DNA from: Stenomitos rutilans HA7619-LM2
GTDB lineage: Bacteria > Cyanobacteriota > Cyanobacteriia > Leptolyngbyales > Leptolyngbyaceae
Direction: 5' to 3'
DNA: 64,000 nucleotides
Assembly (NCBI GenBank): GCA_019358945.1
Contig: JAHHIE010000002.1
Location: forward strand, 62,001 to 126,000
How positions within the stretch are numbered: the first letter of the stretch is position 1; the number at the start of each line of letters is the position of its first letter. The translations under genes were made by a program, and so were the position numbers. Under the pieces are notes generated by a model, which was not told the origin of the DNA, did not search any database, and was given only the letters and a program-made list of their open reading frames with translations. Below are positions 32,629-41,949 of this stretch, in pieces.

Positions 32629-35600
32629 TAAAAGCCTGCCTTTACTAGCTTTTCTAGCAATTCTTTAGCGTACCCGAAGCTGTCTCTAATAGAATTCTGC
32701 CTTTCTGGAGTAAACTCTTGTCTCTGTTTTTCATCCGAAGAAGGTATAAGTTTGTCTTGTGATGCTATAGCACTCTTGGCAAATTCGGCTTTATTCATAT
32801 CAGCAAGCCCGCGCAGTGTTTCTACAAAAAGGTGTAAATTTTCTTTCTCACTATGTGTCAACTTTTTGTTTGACAAAACAGAATCAAAACTTTTTTCAAT
32901 AGCCTCACGTTCGTAATCTCGATAGGGCGAGTAAGGAGACTTGTAGAAAGCACCTTCATTATCAATAGCGTGATAGGAATCTGTTTTCTGATCGTAAAAA
33001 ATATTTCCATCATGACGATCGCCATTAAACGAAAAAACATCAAAAGCGTGTATCCTGGCTAAATCTGGATGGCTGATAGCATTTTTAAGCGCATCCTTGC
33101 TAGAAAGCATAAGACTATCGGGTTGTGTAAATTTCTGAACCTCCCCCAGCGACACTCCCGACACAAATTGGCTCAATATTCTAGGGTAGCGATCGTCCTT
33201 GTCTGCTATTTCTGGATCTTCTATTTTGATCTTTGCTGTATTAATTCCGGCTGCTTGCATTACCTTTTGTGCAATCATCTCTGATGTGTTGTCATAAGGA
33301 ATATAACCAGTCATAGCGCTGGCAACTTTTGCAACATACTTCTGACCTCGATCGTCCTCAAAAATACTGTGTTTATTTTCGCCGATTGTGCCTAATTGTT
33401 TAAGCTCTTCAAAATTAACCAAATCTTTTTTAGTTAGAGCTAAGTCAGCAGTTCTGTTTTTTGGTTCTTCTGTGGCTTTTGCTTTCGTTTTTGCTTTTGC
33501 CTGCCGCTTCGGTTTCTTCTCTGCCGTTGGTTTTTCAGCCACAGTCGCGGGTGTTTTAGGCTTAACAGATCGCGTCTTCTTCTCAGCTTTTTCGGTCTTA
33601 GCCTTGGCAGATGCTTTCTCAGCCTTGGCTGAAGTTACAGCGGGCTTATCCTCACCTCTAGCAGCAGCGATCGCGCTCCTCGCCTCCACCTTCACCACAG
33701 CCCGTGCTGCTGCTCGTAGCTCTTTGGCAGTCGGTTCCTTGCCTGCTTTTTTGGCTTCACGGCGCGTCTTGTCGATCGCCTTCTGAATCTTGCCGCGCAG
33801 GTCTTTCTCAATAGACTCAGGGTCAGCCCCGGTCTTTTTGGCGATCGCGGTAGCAATAGCAGAGGATGTCTTGCTGGTCTGATATTTGCCGCCTTTAGTC
33901 CCACCCTTAGCTTTAGTAGCAGTCTTTGGGGTAGCAGGAGTGGCAGCGCCTTCACCAACGAACTCTGCGATCGCAACATTAGACTTGCCAAAGGTGTTAA
34001 ACTTCTTGCCTTTCTCCAGCCCTTCATTCTTGGCTTTGGCTTTGGCTAAAAGCTCCTGACGAGTGGCATCCAGACGCACATCAGAATCTTGTTTAGCAAA
34101 TTTGCGGGGGTCGTAAGCCCAATTTCTGAGGCTAATTAGGCGTTTAGTCATCCACACGGGCGCGTCGGCACTAACAGGCTCACCCTTACCTGCACCACGC
34201 ATGCGAGCAATAAACGACACCGTTCTGAGCGCTTGTGTGGCATCTGCCTGCGTCCACTGTGCTTTAGGCTTCTGCAACAGTCTCAGGTTGCGTTGGATAG
34301 GTGCGCGATCGACACTTGCCAGTTTGCTCCAACGTGTTTTAGACCATGCCAGAAACTCACTGGCACTCATGTTCACAGCGCCGTGGTATTTGGCATAGGC
34401 GGTGTCGATTGGTGAGTCAACAGCATCAAGCCTGTACCGCTCTAAGTCAGCTAAACTTATCGCCTTAATGCCACCGAACATATCGGCAGGCATCACCTTG
34501 AGGAACGTCTCGCGAGCAGTATCCAGGCTGTCAAAGCCCAGCATGTATTTGTGCTCATCAAATTGCCCATCAATGAGTTGAGTGACTTCAAAGACCCGAT
34601 TGCTTTCCAGGTCGGTGCCGACATAGCAATCACACGCCATGCCATCCGCACCGCGAGTCTTTTGAATATGCCCGTATGCCACAGGCAACACCTTCCCATG
34701 CCGGATATCGAAGGGCTGATATTGCAGCCCTAGTTTCAAGCCCTGCCAATCGATAATGCGTTTGACAGGAGTGGCATCATCCAAATGAAATGAGTCAGCA
34801 GAGTCGAGAAGAGCGCGATCGCTCAAAATATCGTCCGCGATCGACTGGTCTTGCTGCGCCTGTTCATCTTGCCCCAGTGCCTGATCTTCATCCGCAGTCG
34901 CTCCGTCCGCAGGCTGATCGCCACCTTGTAAAGCACTTACGTCTGGCTCAGTTGGTTGTGGTTTGGCTTCTTCCTTGATGTCACGTTGCAATGCCTCAGC
35001 GTATGGCTTGGGCAGGGTGATGGCACTGCTGTACTCTTTCTGTCCATAGGTAGCCGCGATCGCCACCTTGCCAAAGCGTGGGTCAACACCATTTAAATCC
35101 TGAATCAACTGTGCCCGCTTTAGTTCTAAGTCAGCCTGTTCCGCTGGCGACGGTGGATAAGGAGGTAACCATTCCCACCCCAAACCATCAGGCAAGTCTC
35201 CATTTGTGGGTCCTGACTTGCAAAGGCAGACTAACTGCTGCAAGTCTTGAATGCTGTCGTCATATTTATCAACCTGGAACTGCGTTGTTGTCTCGTTCCA
35301 CAGTTGGTTCTCAGTGGTCGATTGCCCGGTCGAGTTTAAGCCACTGGCAAACTCCCCAAAGGCGATCGCGGGTGGCAGGTCAATGCTCGCCAAAAGATTT
35401 TCCTTGACGCGATCATGCAAGTCACTCATACCTGTCACTTGCCGCGTCCAGTTGTCCAACGCCTCGTTATCCATATCAATCACCTGAGTCCGGTAATTGC
35501 TACGACTGATCTGATCAACCTGCAAGCGAGTCAGCAGTTCGGCTTTGTACTCGTCACCGCGATCTGCTAAGTTCTGCGCCAGGTCTTTCACCTTACGGAC

Positions 35601-36365
35601 AGGCACATCAAAATCGGTGAGCATACGCCCCGCCGCTTGTACAGCAGGTTGATACATGAACCACGCATCACGCACCAATTCAAGAATCGAATCATCGCAG
35701 CCATTATTGGCAATGAGGTCGTAGTCGTCAAGAATCGGCACACCCCGAAACCAATGCACACGACTCCTGTGAATGCGTTGCCCGTTGGCATAACCTTTCA
35801 TGTTGTAAGTATTCAACACAATGTAGTGCTCCGGCAACCCACTACTCAGTGTGGAAATGTCTGGTCTAAGCGCATGACGTGAGAGCAGCGCCATTTTATT
35901 GATGCGCTTGATGTGTTCGCGATCTAGCGGCTCATCCAGTTTGCGGCCATCATCAACATCGAGCACTAAACCACTATTGCCAGTTTGTAGAGCAAGCTCA
36001 CCCGCGATCTGATACCCCTTTTTGGTTCTGCCAAGCCGTTGCAAGGGTGTGACAACTGGAATATTGTTGACAGCATCGGCGATCGACTGGAGCAGCTTAG
36101 CGTCACCGTTTGCCAGTGTCGGTCTACCCCACCGCCAAGTGGCAGCTTTGGGCAAGTTTGTAGTCAGCTTTTTGAGCAGCCCTGACTGACGGACTAGCGC
36201 TGATTGCTCTTGCCTTGAAAGACGACTCAGACCAGGTTGAATGTAGGTATGCTGCGTTGGATCGACATACGGGTTCCCCATGCCTGTGTAGGGATTCTGC
36301 AAACCGCTGAAGACTTGCAACAGGGAATCTAAACGGATATCGAACGTTGGAGTTTCAGAAGACAT
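32628..36365 (-). CDS. Portal protein fused to pyrophosphatase-like and HipA/PI-kinase-like domains, 1245 aa
   Basis: Residues 1-460 look like a DUF1073-type portal (helical, with QVIDMDNEALDNW and a helix-rich clip region). About 532-645 matches the inorganic-pyrophosphatase-like domain of polyvalent proteins (IIDWQGLKLGLQYQPFDI, then RGADGMACDCYVGTD, then FDEHKYMLGFDS). After a helical domain and a long Ala/Lys-rich linker, residues about 985-1200 form a kinase-like domain: YVAKV with Lys1013, NGDRHDGNIF (1114-1123) as catalytic loop, and AIDNEGAF as metal-binding loop. A portal carrying cargo domains would place them inside the capsid. Portal call firm; enzymatic roles inferred. Confidence 0.78.
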   Translation of the reverse strand: MSSETPTFDIRLDSLLQVFSGLQNPYTGMGNPYVDPTQHTYIQPGLSRLSRQEQSALVRQSGLLKKLTTNLPKAATWRWGRPTLANGDAKLLQSIADAVNNIPVVTPLQRLGRTKKGYQIAGELALQTGNSGLVLDVDDGRKLDEPLDREHIKRINKMALLSRHALRPDISTLSSGLPEHYIVLNTYNMKGYANGQRIHRSRVHWFRGVPILDDYDLIANNGCDDSILELVRDAWFMYQPAVQAAGRMLTDFDVPVRKVKDLAQNLADRGDEYKAELLTRLQVDQISRSNYRTQVIDMDNEALDNWTRQVTGMSDLHDRVKENLLASIDLPPAIAFGEFASGLNSTGQSTTENQLWNETTTQFQVDKYDDSIQDLQQLVCLCKSGPTNGDLPDGLGWEWLPPYPPSPAEQADLELKRAQLIQDLNGVDPRFGKVAIAATYGQKEYSSAITLPKPYAEALQRDIKEEAKPQPTEPDVSALQGGDQPADGATADEDQALGQDEQAQQDQSIADDILSDRALLDSADSFHLDDATPVKRIIDWQGLKLGLQYQPFDIRHGKVLPVAYGHIQKTRGADGMACDCYVGTDLESNRVFEVTQLIDGQFDEHKYMLGFDSLDTARETFLKVMPADMFGGIKAISLADLERYRLDAVDSPIDTAYAKYHGAVNMSASEFLAWSKTRWSKLASVDRAPIQRNLRLLQKPKAQWTQADATQALRTVSFIARMRGAGKGEPVSADAPVWMTKRLISLRNWAYDPRKFAKQDSDVRLDATRQELLAKAKAKNEGLEKGKKFNTFGKSNVAIAEFVGEGAATPATPKTATKAKGGTKGGKYQTSKTSSAIATAIAKKTGADPESIEKDLRGKIQKAIDKTRREAKKAGKEPTAKELRAAARAVVKVEARSAIAAARGEDKPAVTSAKAEKASAKAKTEKAEKKTRSVKPKTPATVAEKPTAEKKPKRQAKAKTKAKATEEPKNRTADLALTKKDLVNFEELKQLGTIGENKHSIFEDDRGQKYVAKVASAMTGYIPYDNTSEMIAQKVMQAAGINTAKIKIEDPEIADKDDRYPRILSQFVSGVSLGEVQKFTQPDSLMLSSKDALKNAISHPDLARIHAFDVFSFNGDRHDGNIFYDQKTDSYHAIDNEGAFYKSPYSPYRDYEREAIEKSFDSVLSNKKLTHSEKENLHLFVETLRGLADMNKAEFAKSAIASQDKLIPSSDEKQRQEFTPERQNSIRDSFGYAKELLEKLVKAGF

Positions 36366-36433
36366 TGCGCTTTGCTGGAGTGCCGCTGCTTACATCATGC
36401 CTTGCAAGGCACAAAACGGTGCAACCTGCAAGT

Positions 36434-38014
36434 CTAGACGAGCGACTTCATCCAATTAACGTTAGATGGCATTTGATCAAGACTAGCAAAGGCGATCGCC
36501 GCCGCCATTACCGCATCATCATGCATCCCTGATTCAGCTTGACGCAACCGCGAAGCCCCTTTGATAGTTTCAATAAAATGCGGCATCTCTTGAGCAATCG
36601 CGCTGTCTGCCGGGAACTGTAACTGTTCGCGCTCTAAAAGCAAAATGAGGCGATCGGTGTTGATCAACTTGGATGTATTAGTGGTGCAGACACCTTGCCA
36701 GTTCCAGGCCGCTTTGAGCTGACTCAGATCTTCTAGGATGAGTGTACCGCCTGAGTTGGTTTCAACACTGACCACGCCCGGTTTATATTGTTCTAGCAGC
36801 AAAAGCGATTGAGAAATACTGTAATCTTTAGTCTTGCGACTGGCACCATATTCTGCTGCCAATGAGTATGGCGTGCGTGTCACATCCCATACTTGACAAC
36901 GGAAAAAGTCGGCACCGCCAAAGTTGGGATCAATCCCTGCCAGATAACGTCGTCCTTTCTGCGGTGCTTGCAAGCGCCCAATCGTAGCTTTCTCAATCAA
37001 CTCAAGGTTGAAAACATTCTTCTGCCCTTCGCTGAACTGAAGCTCGTATTCTTGATCCCAAGCTTGTGTAGTTAACTGGCGTTCAAGGCGCGTTTTTTCT
37101 GCCCACTCAGGATCAGCACCATACAGCGGATGCGATCGCCAATGCAAGAAAACTTTGGCCCATTTCTTGTGCTCCCACGAGCGGGTATTAGGATTTTGCC
37201 CCCGCTGAAACGGCACAATGTTGTTGGCAGGCTGACGAATAGCTGTCAAGGTTTCATTGACGCGTTTGGCTTCGCCGACACCAGCCATAATCAAACGGTA
37301 GAATAGCCCTGTACGTCCGTTCGGCGTACTGTTAAAAATCACCTTGCCGCGATCGCCCAACATTGATAGTGTCGGCATGGCTGCCTGGTATACCCCGTCA
37401 ATACCGTCGATAAACGCAGCTTCGTCAAAGAGAATGACCGAAACAGATGGGATACCACGAGCAGCGCGGGCGGTAACAGGTAGGAAATGAATGCGTCCCA
37501 GACCCTTAAAGGCAAGTTTGGTTGCACTTTCGCTAGTTAGTACTGGGCAAAGCGAACCAAGAGAGATTGCCATGTCTCGAATCCGTCTGCCCAATTCAGA
37601 CGAATCACCTTGAGTCTTGCTGAACACTACGGCACTAAACCCTGGTTCTGTGAGCGCTCGCATCAACAAATAGCAGCAGATGGTTTCTGAAACACCCATC
37701 TGCCGTGACTTGCAAATGACTGTGTTCTGACTTTGCTCGATTGATTGGATCAGGTCAATCTGGTAGTCGTATGGTGCAAACGGTTTGACCGTACCAGAGG
37801 TCTGAATCTGGGTCATGGGCGCAAAGATTGCCCACAGAGACACGAACGCCCCTACCGCAATCAGCTTTTGTGCCGTTTCCCTTAAATGCCTTGCAACAGT
37901 CGATTCTTTCGTCGATGCTGTAACGCTATCATCAATCAGCTTTTGCGTGGTTGACTTAAGCCTGCGATCGCTATGCTTCGGTAGTAGCGCTAGGCTCATC
38001 ACCGTCACCTTCAT
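36434..38014 (-). CDS. terL: Terminase large subunit, 526 aa
   Basis: ATPase motifs: Walker A-like CKSRQMGVSET (residues 101-111) and Walker B VILFDEAAF (193-201), followed by the coupling motif FNSTPNG. Nuclease acidic residues appear as AGIDPNFGGAD, VSVETNSGG and HDDAVMAAA. Length is normal. The annotated ATG (38014) overlaps the small-subunit gene by 44 bases; ATG 37999 is an alternative. It packages DNA into proheads together with the portal encoded downstream. Confidence 0.93.
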   Translation of the reverse strand: MKVTVMSLALLPKHSDRRLKSTTQKLIDDSVTASTKESTVARHLRETAQKLIAVGAFVSLWAIFAPMTQIQTSGTVKPFAPYDYQIDLIQSIEQSQNTVICKSRQMGVSETICCYLLMRALTEPGFSAVVFSKTQGDSSELGRRIRDMAISLGSLCPVLTSESATKLAFKGLGRIHFLPVTARAARGIPSVSVILFDEAAFIDGIDGVYQAAMPTLSMLGDRGKVIFNSTPNGRTGLFYRLIMAGVGEAKRVNETLTAIRQPANNIVPFQRGQNPNTRSWEHKKWAKVFLHWRSHPLYGADPEWAEKTRLERQLTTQAWDQEYELQFSEGQKNVFNLELIEKATIGRLQAPQKGRRYLAGIDPNFGGADFFRCQVWDVTRTPYSLAAEYGASRKTKDYSISQSLLLLEQYKPGVVSVETNSGGTLILEDLSQLKAAWNWQGVCTTNTSKLINTDRLILLLEREQLQFPADSAIAQEMPHFIETIKGASRLRQAESGMHDDAVMAAAIAFASLDQMPSNVNWMKSLV

Positions 38015-38507
38015 AACTGTCAGTAATCAAAAATCCGTTGGGCAGTGGTTTCACTTTGTACCCATAAGCTGCAAATGTTGCCAACGCGTCTGACAGAGGT
38101 AGTCGTTTGCCAATGACACTTTCAATCACCCATTGCGGTGTAGGCACTGAGCTAACGACCTTTTTTTTCTCGATCGTCACTTTGGCATCGCCTGTTTCTA
38201 CGCCATCCTTATCTGTAAGTGCCTCAGTTTTTTCAATTTCGTAGATGTTGGTCTGTTTGGCTCTGCCATAAAGGTAGCTATCTCGCTGCTTGAGTGCCTG
38301 TTCAATGATTTCAGGATCAACATGGCAACGATAATCGTTCAATGCTAACTGTACTTTCTGGACTAGGGGGGTAACGGTATGCAGCCAAAAATAATAAGTT
38401 GACTTTGTAATCTTGGCAGCTTTCCAGGCGGTCTTAAGACTACCAGTTCGTCTAATAGTGTCCAATAAAATTGCTTCAACTTCTGGCGTGTATTTACTTT
38501 CAGCCAT
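37971..38507 (-). CDS. Terminase small subunit candidate, 178 aa
   Basis: Directly upstream of terL and overlapping it. N-terminal helix-turn-helix-like region (EVEAILLDTIRRTGSLKTAW then ITKSTYYFWL) fits DNA recognition by small terminases, followed by a coiled central region (IIEQALKQRDSYLYGRAKQ) and an acidic C-terminus. Start ATG 38507 shares a base with the upstream HTH gene's stop. Good positional support. Confidence 0.72.
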   Translation of the reverse strand: MAESKYTPEVEAILLDTIRRTGSLKTAWKAAKITKSTYYFWLHTVTPLVQKVQLALNDYRCHVDPEIIEQALKQRDSYLYGRAKQTNIYEIEKTEALTDKDGVETGDAKVTIEKKKVVSSVPTPQWVIESVIGKRLPLSDALATFAAYGYKVKPLPNGFLITDSYEGDGDEPSATTEA

Positions 38508-38818
38508 TAGCCAACTAAATCCTTAAAGTCACAACCAAACACCTTTAACCACTCTCTCAACTCTGGCGGATCGACTTTGCGCCCCGCATTCATGATTGCG
38601 TAAACGGACGATCGCGGTAGCCCAATCATGTCAGCAAGCTGACTAATGTTGTAAGGCGATCGCTCAACTTGCTGCCTAAATTTACTAGCAAAAAGCTGCT
38701 GAGGCGTAACAGGTGTAGTATTTTCGGACACTTCCGCGTCGCTCAATCTTAGCAAGGGTAAAACAAGATATTGACCTAATGCCCTTATTATGCCTTCGGC
38801 TACCGCCATTCGGTTCAA
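38507..38818 (-). CDS. XRE-type HTH protein upstream of terminase, up to 103 aa
   Basis: Helix-turn-helix: SKFRQQVERSPYNISQLADM then LPRSSVYAIMNAGRKV, followed by ELREWLKVFGCDFKDL. The frame begins at 38818, inside the start of the divergent protease-like gene (38790), so one of the two starts may be wrong; a later TTG or GTG codon near 38750 would remove the overlap. It heads the packaging operon and could control packaging and head genes from the shared region. Confidence 0.65.
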   Translation of the reverse strand: MNRMAVAEGIIRALGQYLVLPLLRLSDAEVSENTTPVTPQQLFASKFRQQVERSPYNISQLADMIGLPRSSVYAIMNAGRKVDPPELREWLKVFGCDFKDLVG

Positions 38819-40223
38819 CCAATTAGCGACAATCGATCACTTCGACTCGAAAGACGGGGTGATGACGGTCACGGCGATCGCGCGCACGCCGGGGATATTG
38901 ACCTATCGTAATGCCGATGGATCTACTCGTCGTGAGTTGGTATCGCGTGAGTTTCTGCGACGAACAGATAGCAATGGTGTACCTTTAGTTGCTCAACTAG
39001 CAAACTTACCCGTAACAAATGAACATCCACCTTGCTTGCTGCGAAATGATGCTGACCTATTGAAAAAGTATCAAGTAGGTAGAACTCAGAACAAGGTGCA
39101 TGTCTTTGACGACGGACGTGTCCAAGTTACTTTTGACGTTTTCGATCCAGAGACACAAGACGATATTCGCCTTGGGCGTAAAGACGGCGTGAGTGTCGGT
39201 TACGAAACAGCCGTAAAACATGATGCTGGCGAATGGCATGGACAGCATTTTGATGCTATGCAAGACGAGCCGATTGACAAAGACCACATGGCAGTCTGCG
39301 TGAATAACAGAGCGATTGGCGCAAAGATTAAAGCTTTCAAATTTGACTCCGCTGACACGACTGATATTGCGTGGCAAGTAGACAGCGTGGAACCAGAACA
39401 ACCTTTAACAGCTACTCGCAAGGATGCGCCCATGCCTCAAATGTTCCAGATCGAACTGGCAACACCCGACGGTAAAGCGCCGTTTATGGTGCCTCGTGAA
39501 CTGTACATGGAAATTAAGCGACTCGGTTTAGATGATTGTGGCTGCCATGTTGACGCAGCAGAAATGGAATTAGTCTTTGATGCTGACGATGCTGAATATC
39601 GCGTTGATAGTGACGATACACTGTGGCGCTTTGATAAGGCGACAGGCAAAGGAAAGCAATGTCCAGGCGGATATTACATTCCACAAAATCGAAACTGCAA
39701 CCCCAAAACTCATGCGAAACGGGAAGGGCAAAAGTTAAATAAATTAGCTCAGAAAAAATCAACTTTTGACCCAGACTACGAAAAAGTAGCAGGCAAAGCA
39801 ATTGATAAAAGCATGATGGCAGCAAAAGGTAGCCTTGCTGCTAGGGTTTCTGAAAACGTTCTTTCTAGTGCCTACTCTCGCGTTTCTTCGCCCTATACAG
39901 AAGGTTTAAGAAAAGAAGAAGCTGATCATCTCGCAGCAAAGACTCTGGCAAGGCGAATGCGGCGAGGCAAATCACAAAATACAACGGGCGAAATTGCCGA
40001 AGAGGCGAAGAGCAGAGAGCAAATAAGATCGCATTTCAAAAACGAAGGCATGGAACAAAGTTTGGCTTCTGACAAATCACGCAAAAAGCTAGCTCAGAAA
40101 AAGCGTATAGCCGAAAAAAGAAGACTTCAATCACAAGGTTTACCAAATGAAGGCGGCGCTTTTAGAGCAAAAGCAGCGTCTGGAAAAGGTAAACGAGCTT
40201 CAACTTACAGGATGCCAGCATGA
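38790..40223 (+). CDS. DUF2213-type prohead protease/scaffold-like protein with Cys insertion, 477 aa
   Basis: The N-terminal 200 residues fit DUF2213: TVTAIARTPGILTYRNADGS with RRELVS, then LANLPVTNEHPP, then DDIRLGRKDGVSVGYE and a conserved CVNNRAIGAK. These proteins act in prohead maturation and are often considered proteases. Beyond residue 280 the family layout is replaced by KGKQCPGGYYIPQNRNC and a basic helical region, recalling the Cys motifs of the polyvalent protein. It opens the plus-strand head block. Confidence 0.72.
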   Translation: MPSATAIRFNQLATIDHFDSKDGVMTVTAIARTPGILTYRNADGSTRRELVSREFLRRTDSNGVPLVAQLANLPVTNEHPPCLLRNDADLLKKYQVGRTQNKVHVFDDGRVQVTFDVFDPETQDDIRLGRKDGVSVGYETAVKHDAGEWHGQHFDAMQDEPIDKDHMAVCVNNRAIGAKIKAFKFDSADTTDIAWQVDSVEPEQPLTATRKDAPMPQMFQIELATPDGKAPFMVPRELYMEIKRLGLDDCGCHVDAAEMELVFDADDAEYRVDSDDTLWRFDKATGKGKQCPGGYYIPQNRNCNPKTHAKREGQKLNKLAQKKSTFDPDYEKVAGKAIDKSMMAAKGSLAARVSENVLSSAYSRVSSPYTEGLRKEEADHLAAKTLARRMRRGKSQNTTGEIAEEAKSREQIRSHFKNEGMEQSLASDKSRKKLAQKKRIAEKRRLQSQGLPNEGGAFRAKAASGKGKRASTYRMPA

Positions 40224-41077
40224 CAACCATTACACTTCCAGGCAGCATCAAAACCTATGACGTAATGCCTGAATTGGCTGACGCAATTGAATATTCACTG
40301 CAAGTAAAACAAAGCAATGAAGCTTCTAAAAATTTTTTAGATGATAACAATGACGAGGATAGCACTATGTCAAGCCAATACTATGACAGCGATGACGAGT
40401 ATGACGAAGACGAAGACGAAGACGAAGATATGAATGATGACGATGATGATATGCCCAGTGGCAAGAAAATGCCGCTCTGGCTAAAAAAGAAAATGGCAAA
40501 AAAGGACTCTGCAATAGCAGAGTTAGCCGATCGTCTCGACTCACTCGCCGCTGAAATAGAAACCAAAGATGGCGAAATCGCAGTCTTGCAAGCGATCGTT
40601 GGGCGCACTGATGCTGAAGAGGCTACTGAACACGCCGACGCTGAGGCGATCGAGGCTGAAGTGCAGGCTCGTCTTGACAGCATGTTTGAGGCATATGCTG
40701 ATGCTGAGCCATACTTACCTGCTGGCTTCAAATTAGATGCCACGAGCACTCCTGCGACCATTCAGAGCGCTGCACTTAGCACCCTTGACACCGAGTTCAA
40801 GTTGGACTCAGCAGAGGCGATCGCGGGTGCCTATGCTGCCATGAAACGGTTTTCACCTAAGCGCCAGGACAGTAGCAGCCAATTAAATGGCCTTTTGTAT
40901 CAAACCTTGCCTACACCAGCAGCAAGGATAGATGCAACACCGCTCAGTATTCCTGAACTGGCACGGCTGGACAGCGCTGATCCTCGACTAGCAGCGCTTG
41001 ATTTCCGCACTCAAGGCCAAGTGCGTAGCTATCGCGTTGGTCGTGAAAAAATTACTACCCAAGGAGCGCATAACTAA
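40220..41077 (+). CDS. Acidic scaffold-like protein, 285 aa
   Basis: ATGA overlap with the protease-like gene. Residues about 40-78 are extremely acidic (a DEDEDEDEDM-type run), followed by a helical region (IAELADRLDSLAAEIETKD) typical of scaffolds, and a C-terminus with SIPELARLDSADPRLAA that resembles the end of DUF2213 proteins. It may be the C-terminal scaffold half of a protease-scaffold pair split into two genes. Its stop overlaps the next start. Confidence 0.65.
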   Translation: MTTITLPGSIKTYDVMPELADAIEYSLQVKQSNEASKNFLDDNNDEDSTMSSQYYDSDDEYDEDEDEDEDMNDDDDDMPSGKKMPLWLKKKMAKKDSAIAELADRLDSLAAEIETKDGEIAVLQAIVGRTDAEEATEHADAEAIEAEVQARLDSMFEAYADAEPYLPAGFKLDATSTPATIQSAALSTLDTEFKLDSAEAIAGAYAAMKRFSPKRQDSSSQLNGLLYQTLPTPAARIDATPLSIPELARLDSADPRLAALDFRTQGQVRSYRVGREKITTQGAHN

Positions 41078-41931
41078 TGGTTCAGTCTATCTATACGCAA
41101 CTGCCACAAGCAGGCTATCCAGGTAGTTTGTACGATTCTTGGGCAGTTGAAAAAGGCAACCGTTTTACGCTCATTAATGCTCCTGTTGCTGCCAAACAAA
41201 CCGTTGGCACGATGACAGTCGTGAAAGGTGCCAATGCTGGCGCTTATACCTATCAAGTGATCGGTACGGCACCTAATGGTAATGCGGTGAATATCATCAA
41301 AACTTACAACGCACTGGCTGGCGACGACCTCAATATTGTTGCCAATAACTTAGTGAGTCTGGTCAACAACGACGATGTGCTGAATGATTTTCTGTCGCTG
41401 ACGCAAACGGGCGGAGTGATCACCACCACTGTCATTCCCAGCAACAGCAACCCGGTTACGTCGATCGCGGGCACAGCTTCAGGCAGTGGTAACTCCATTA
41501 CAGCCTCTCCCGCTGTAACAAACTATGCGGCCAACGGCATCATTTACTACGGCTATGCTTTGGGGCAATACGGGCAGGCACAAGTCAACCAGTCACAGTT
41601 AACCGGTGGCACTTGCTCCCCCATCACTACAGCCTCCAATTTGACGATTGTAGGGATTGCGATCGAGGCAAAAGCGGCTGAATTTGTTTATCCCTATAGC
41701 AATACCGCTCAAGGTGGTTGGCTACCAAACGAAGCTGTGCCTTATGCACCTGTGGGATCTGGCATTCGCATCTGGGTGCCTGTTTTAGCAGCAGTCACAT
41801 CCGGTACGGTGCCGGGTGTTTCTAACTCCACCGGGCAGTTAACAACCACCGGGAGCGGCACCGCGCTAACAGGTGCCACTTACATCAGTGATCAAGCAGT
41901 CGCAGGGTTAACCGCCCTCGTCCAACTTTAA
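41077..41931 (+). CDS. Capsid cement/decoration-like protein, 284 aa
   Basis: Just before the major capsid gene, where cement proteins are encoded. Begins MVQSIYTQLPQAGYPGSLYD, the tyrosine-proline opening seen in Gp24-like structural cement proteins, and ends with a small beta domain (SDQAVAGLTALVQL). The middle is Ser/Thr/Gly-rich beta. Starts at ATG 41077, overlapping the previous stop. Confidence 0.6.
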   Translation: MVQSIYTQLPQAGYPGSLYDSWAVEKGNRFTLINAPVAAKQTVGTMTVVKGANAGAYTYQVIGTAPNGNAVNIIKTYNALAGDDLNIVANNLVSLVNNDDVLNDFLSLTQTGGVITTTVIPSNSNPVTSIAGTASGSGNSITASPAVTNYAANGIIYYGYALGQYGQAQVNQSQLTGGTCSPITTASNLTIVGIAIEAKAAEFVYPYSNTAQGGWLPNEAVPYAPVGSGIRIWVPVLAAVTSGTVPGVSNSTGQLTTTGSGTALTGATYISDQAVAGLTALVQL

Positions 41932-41949
41932 TTTAGGAGGTTAACCTTA

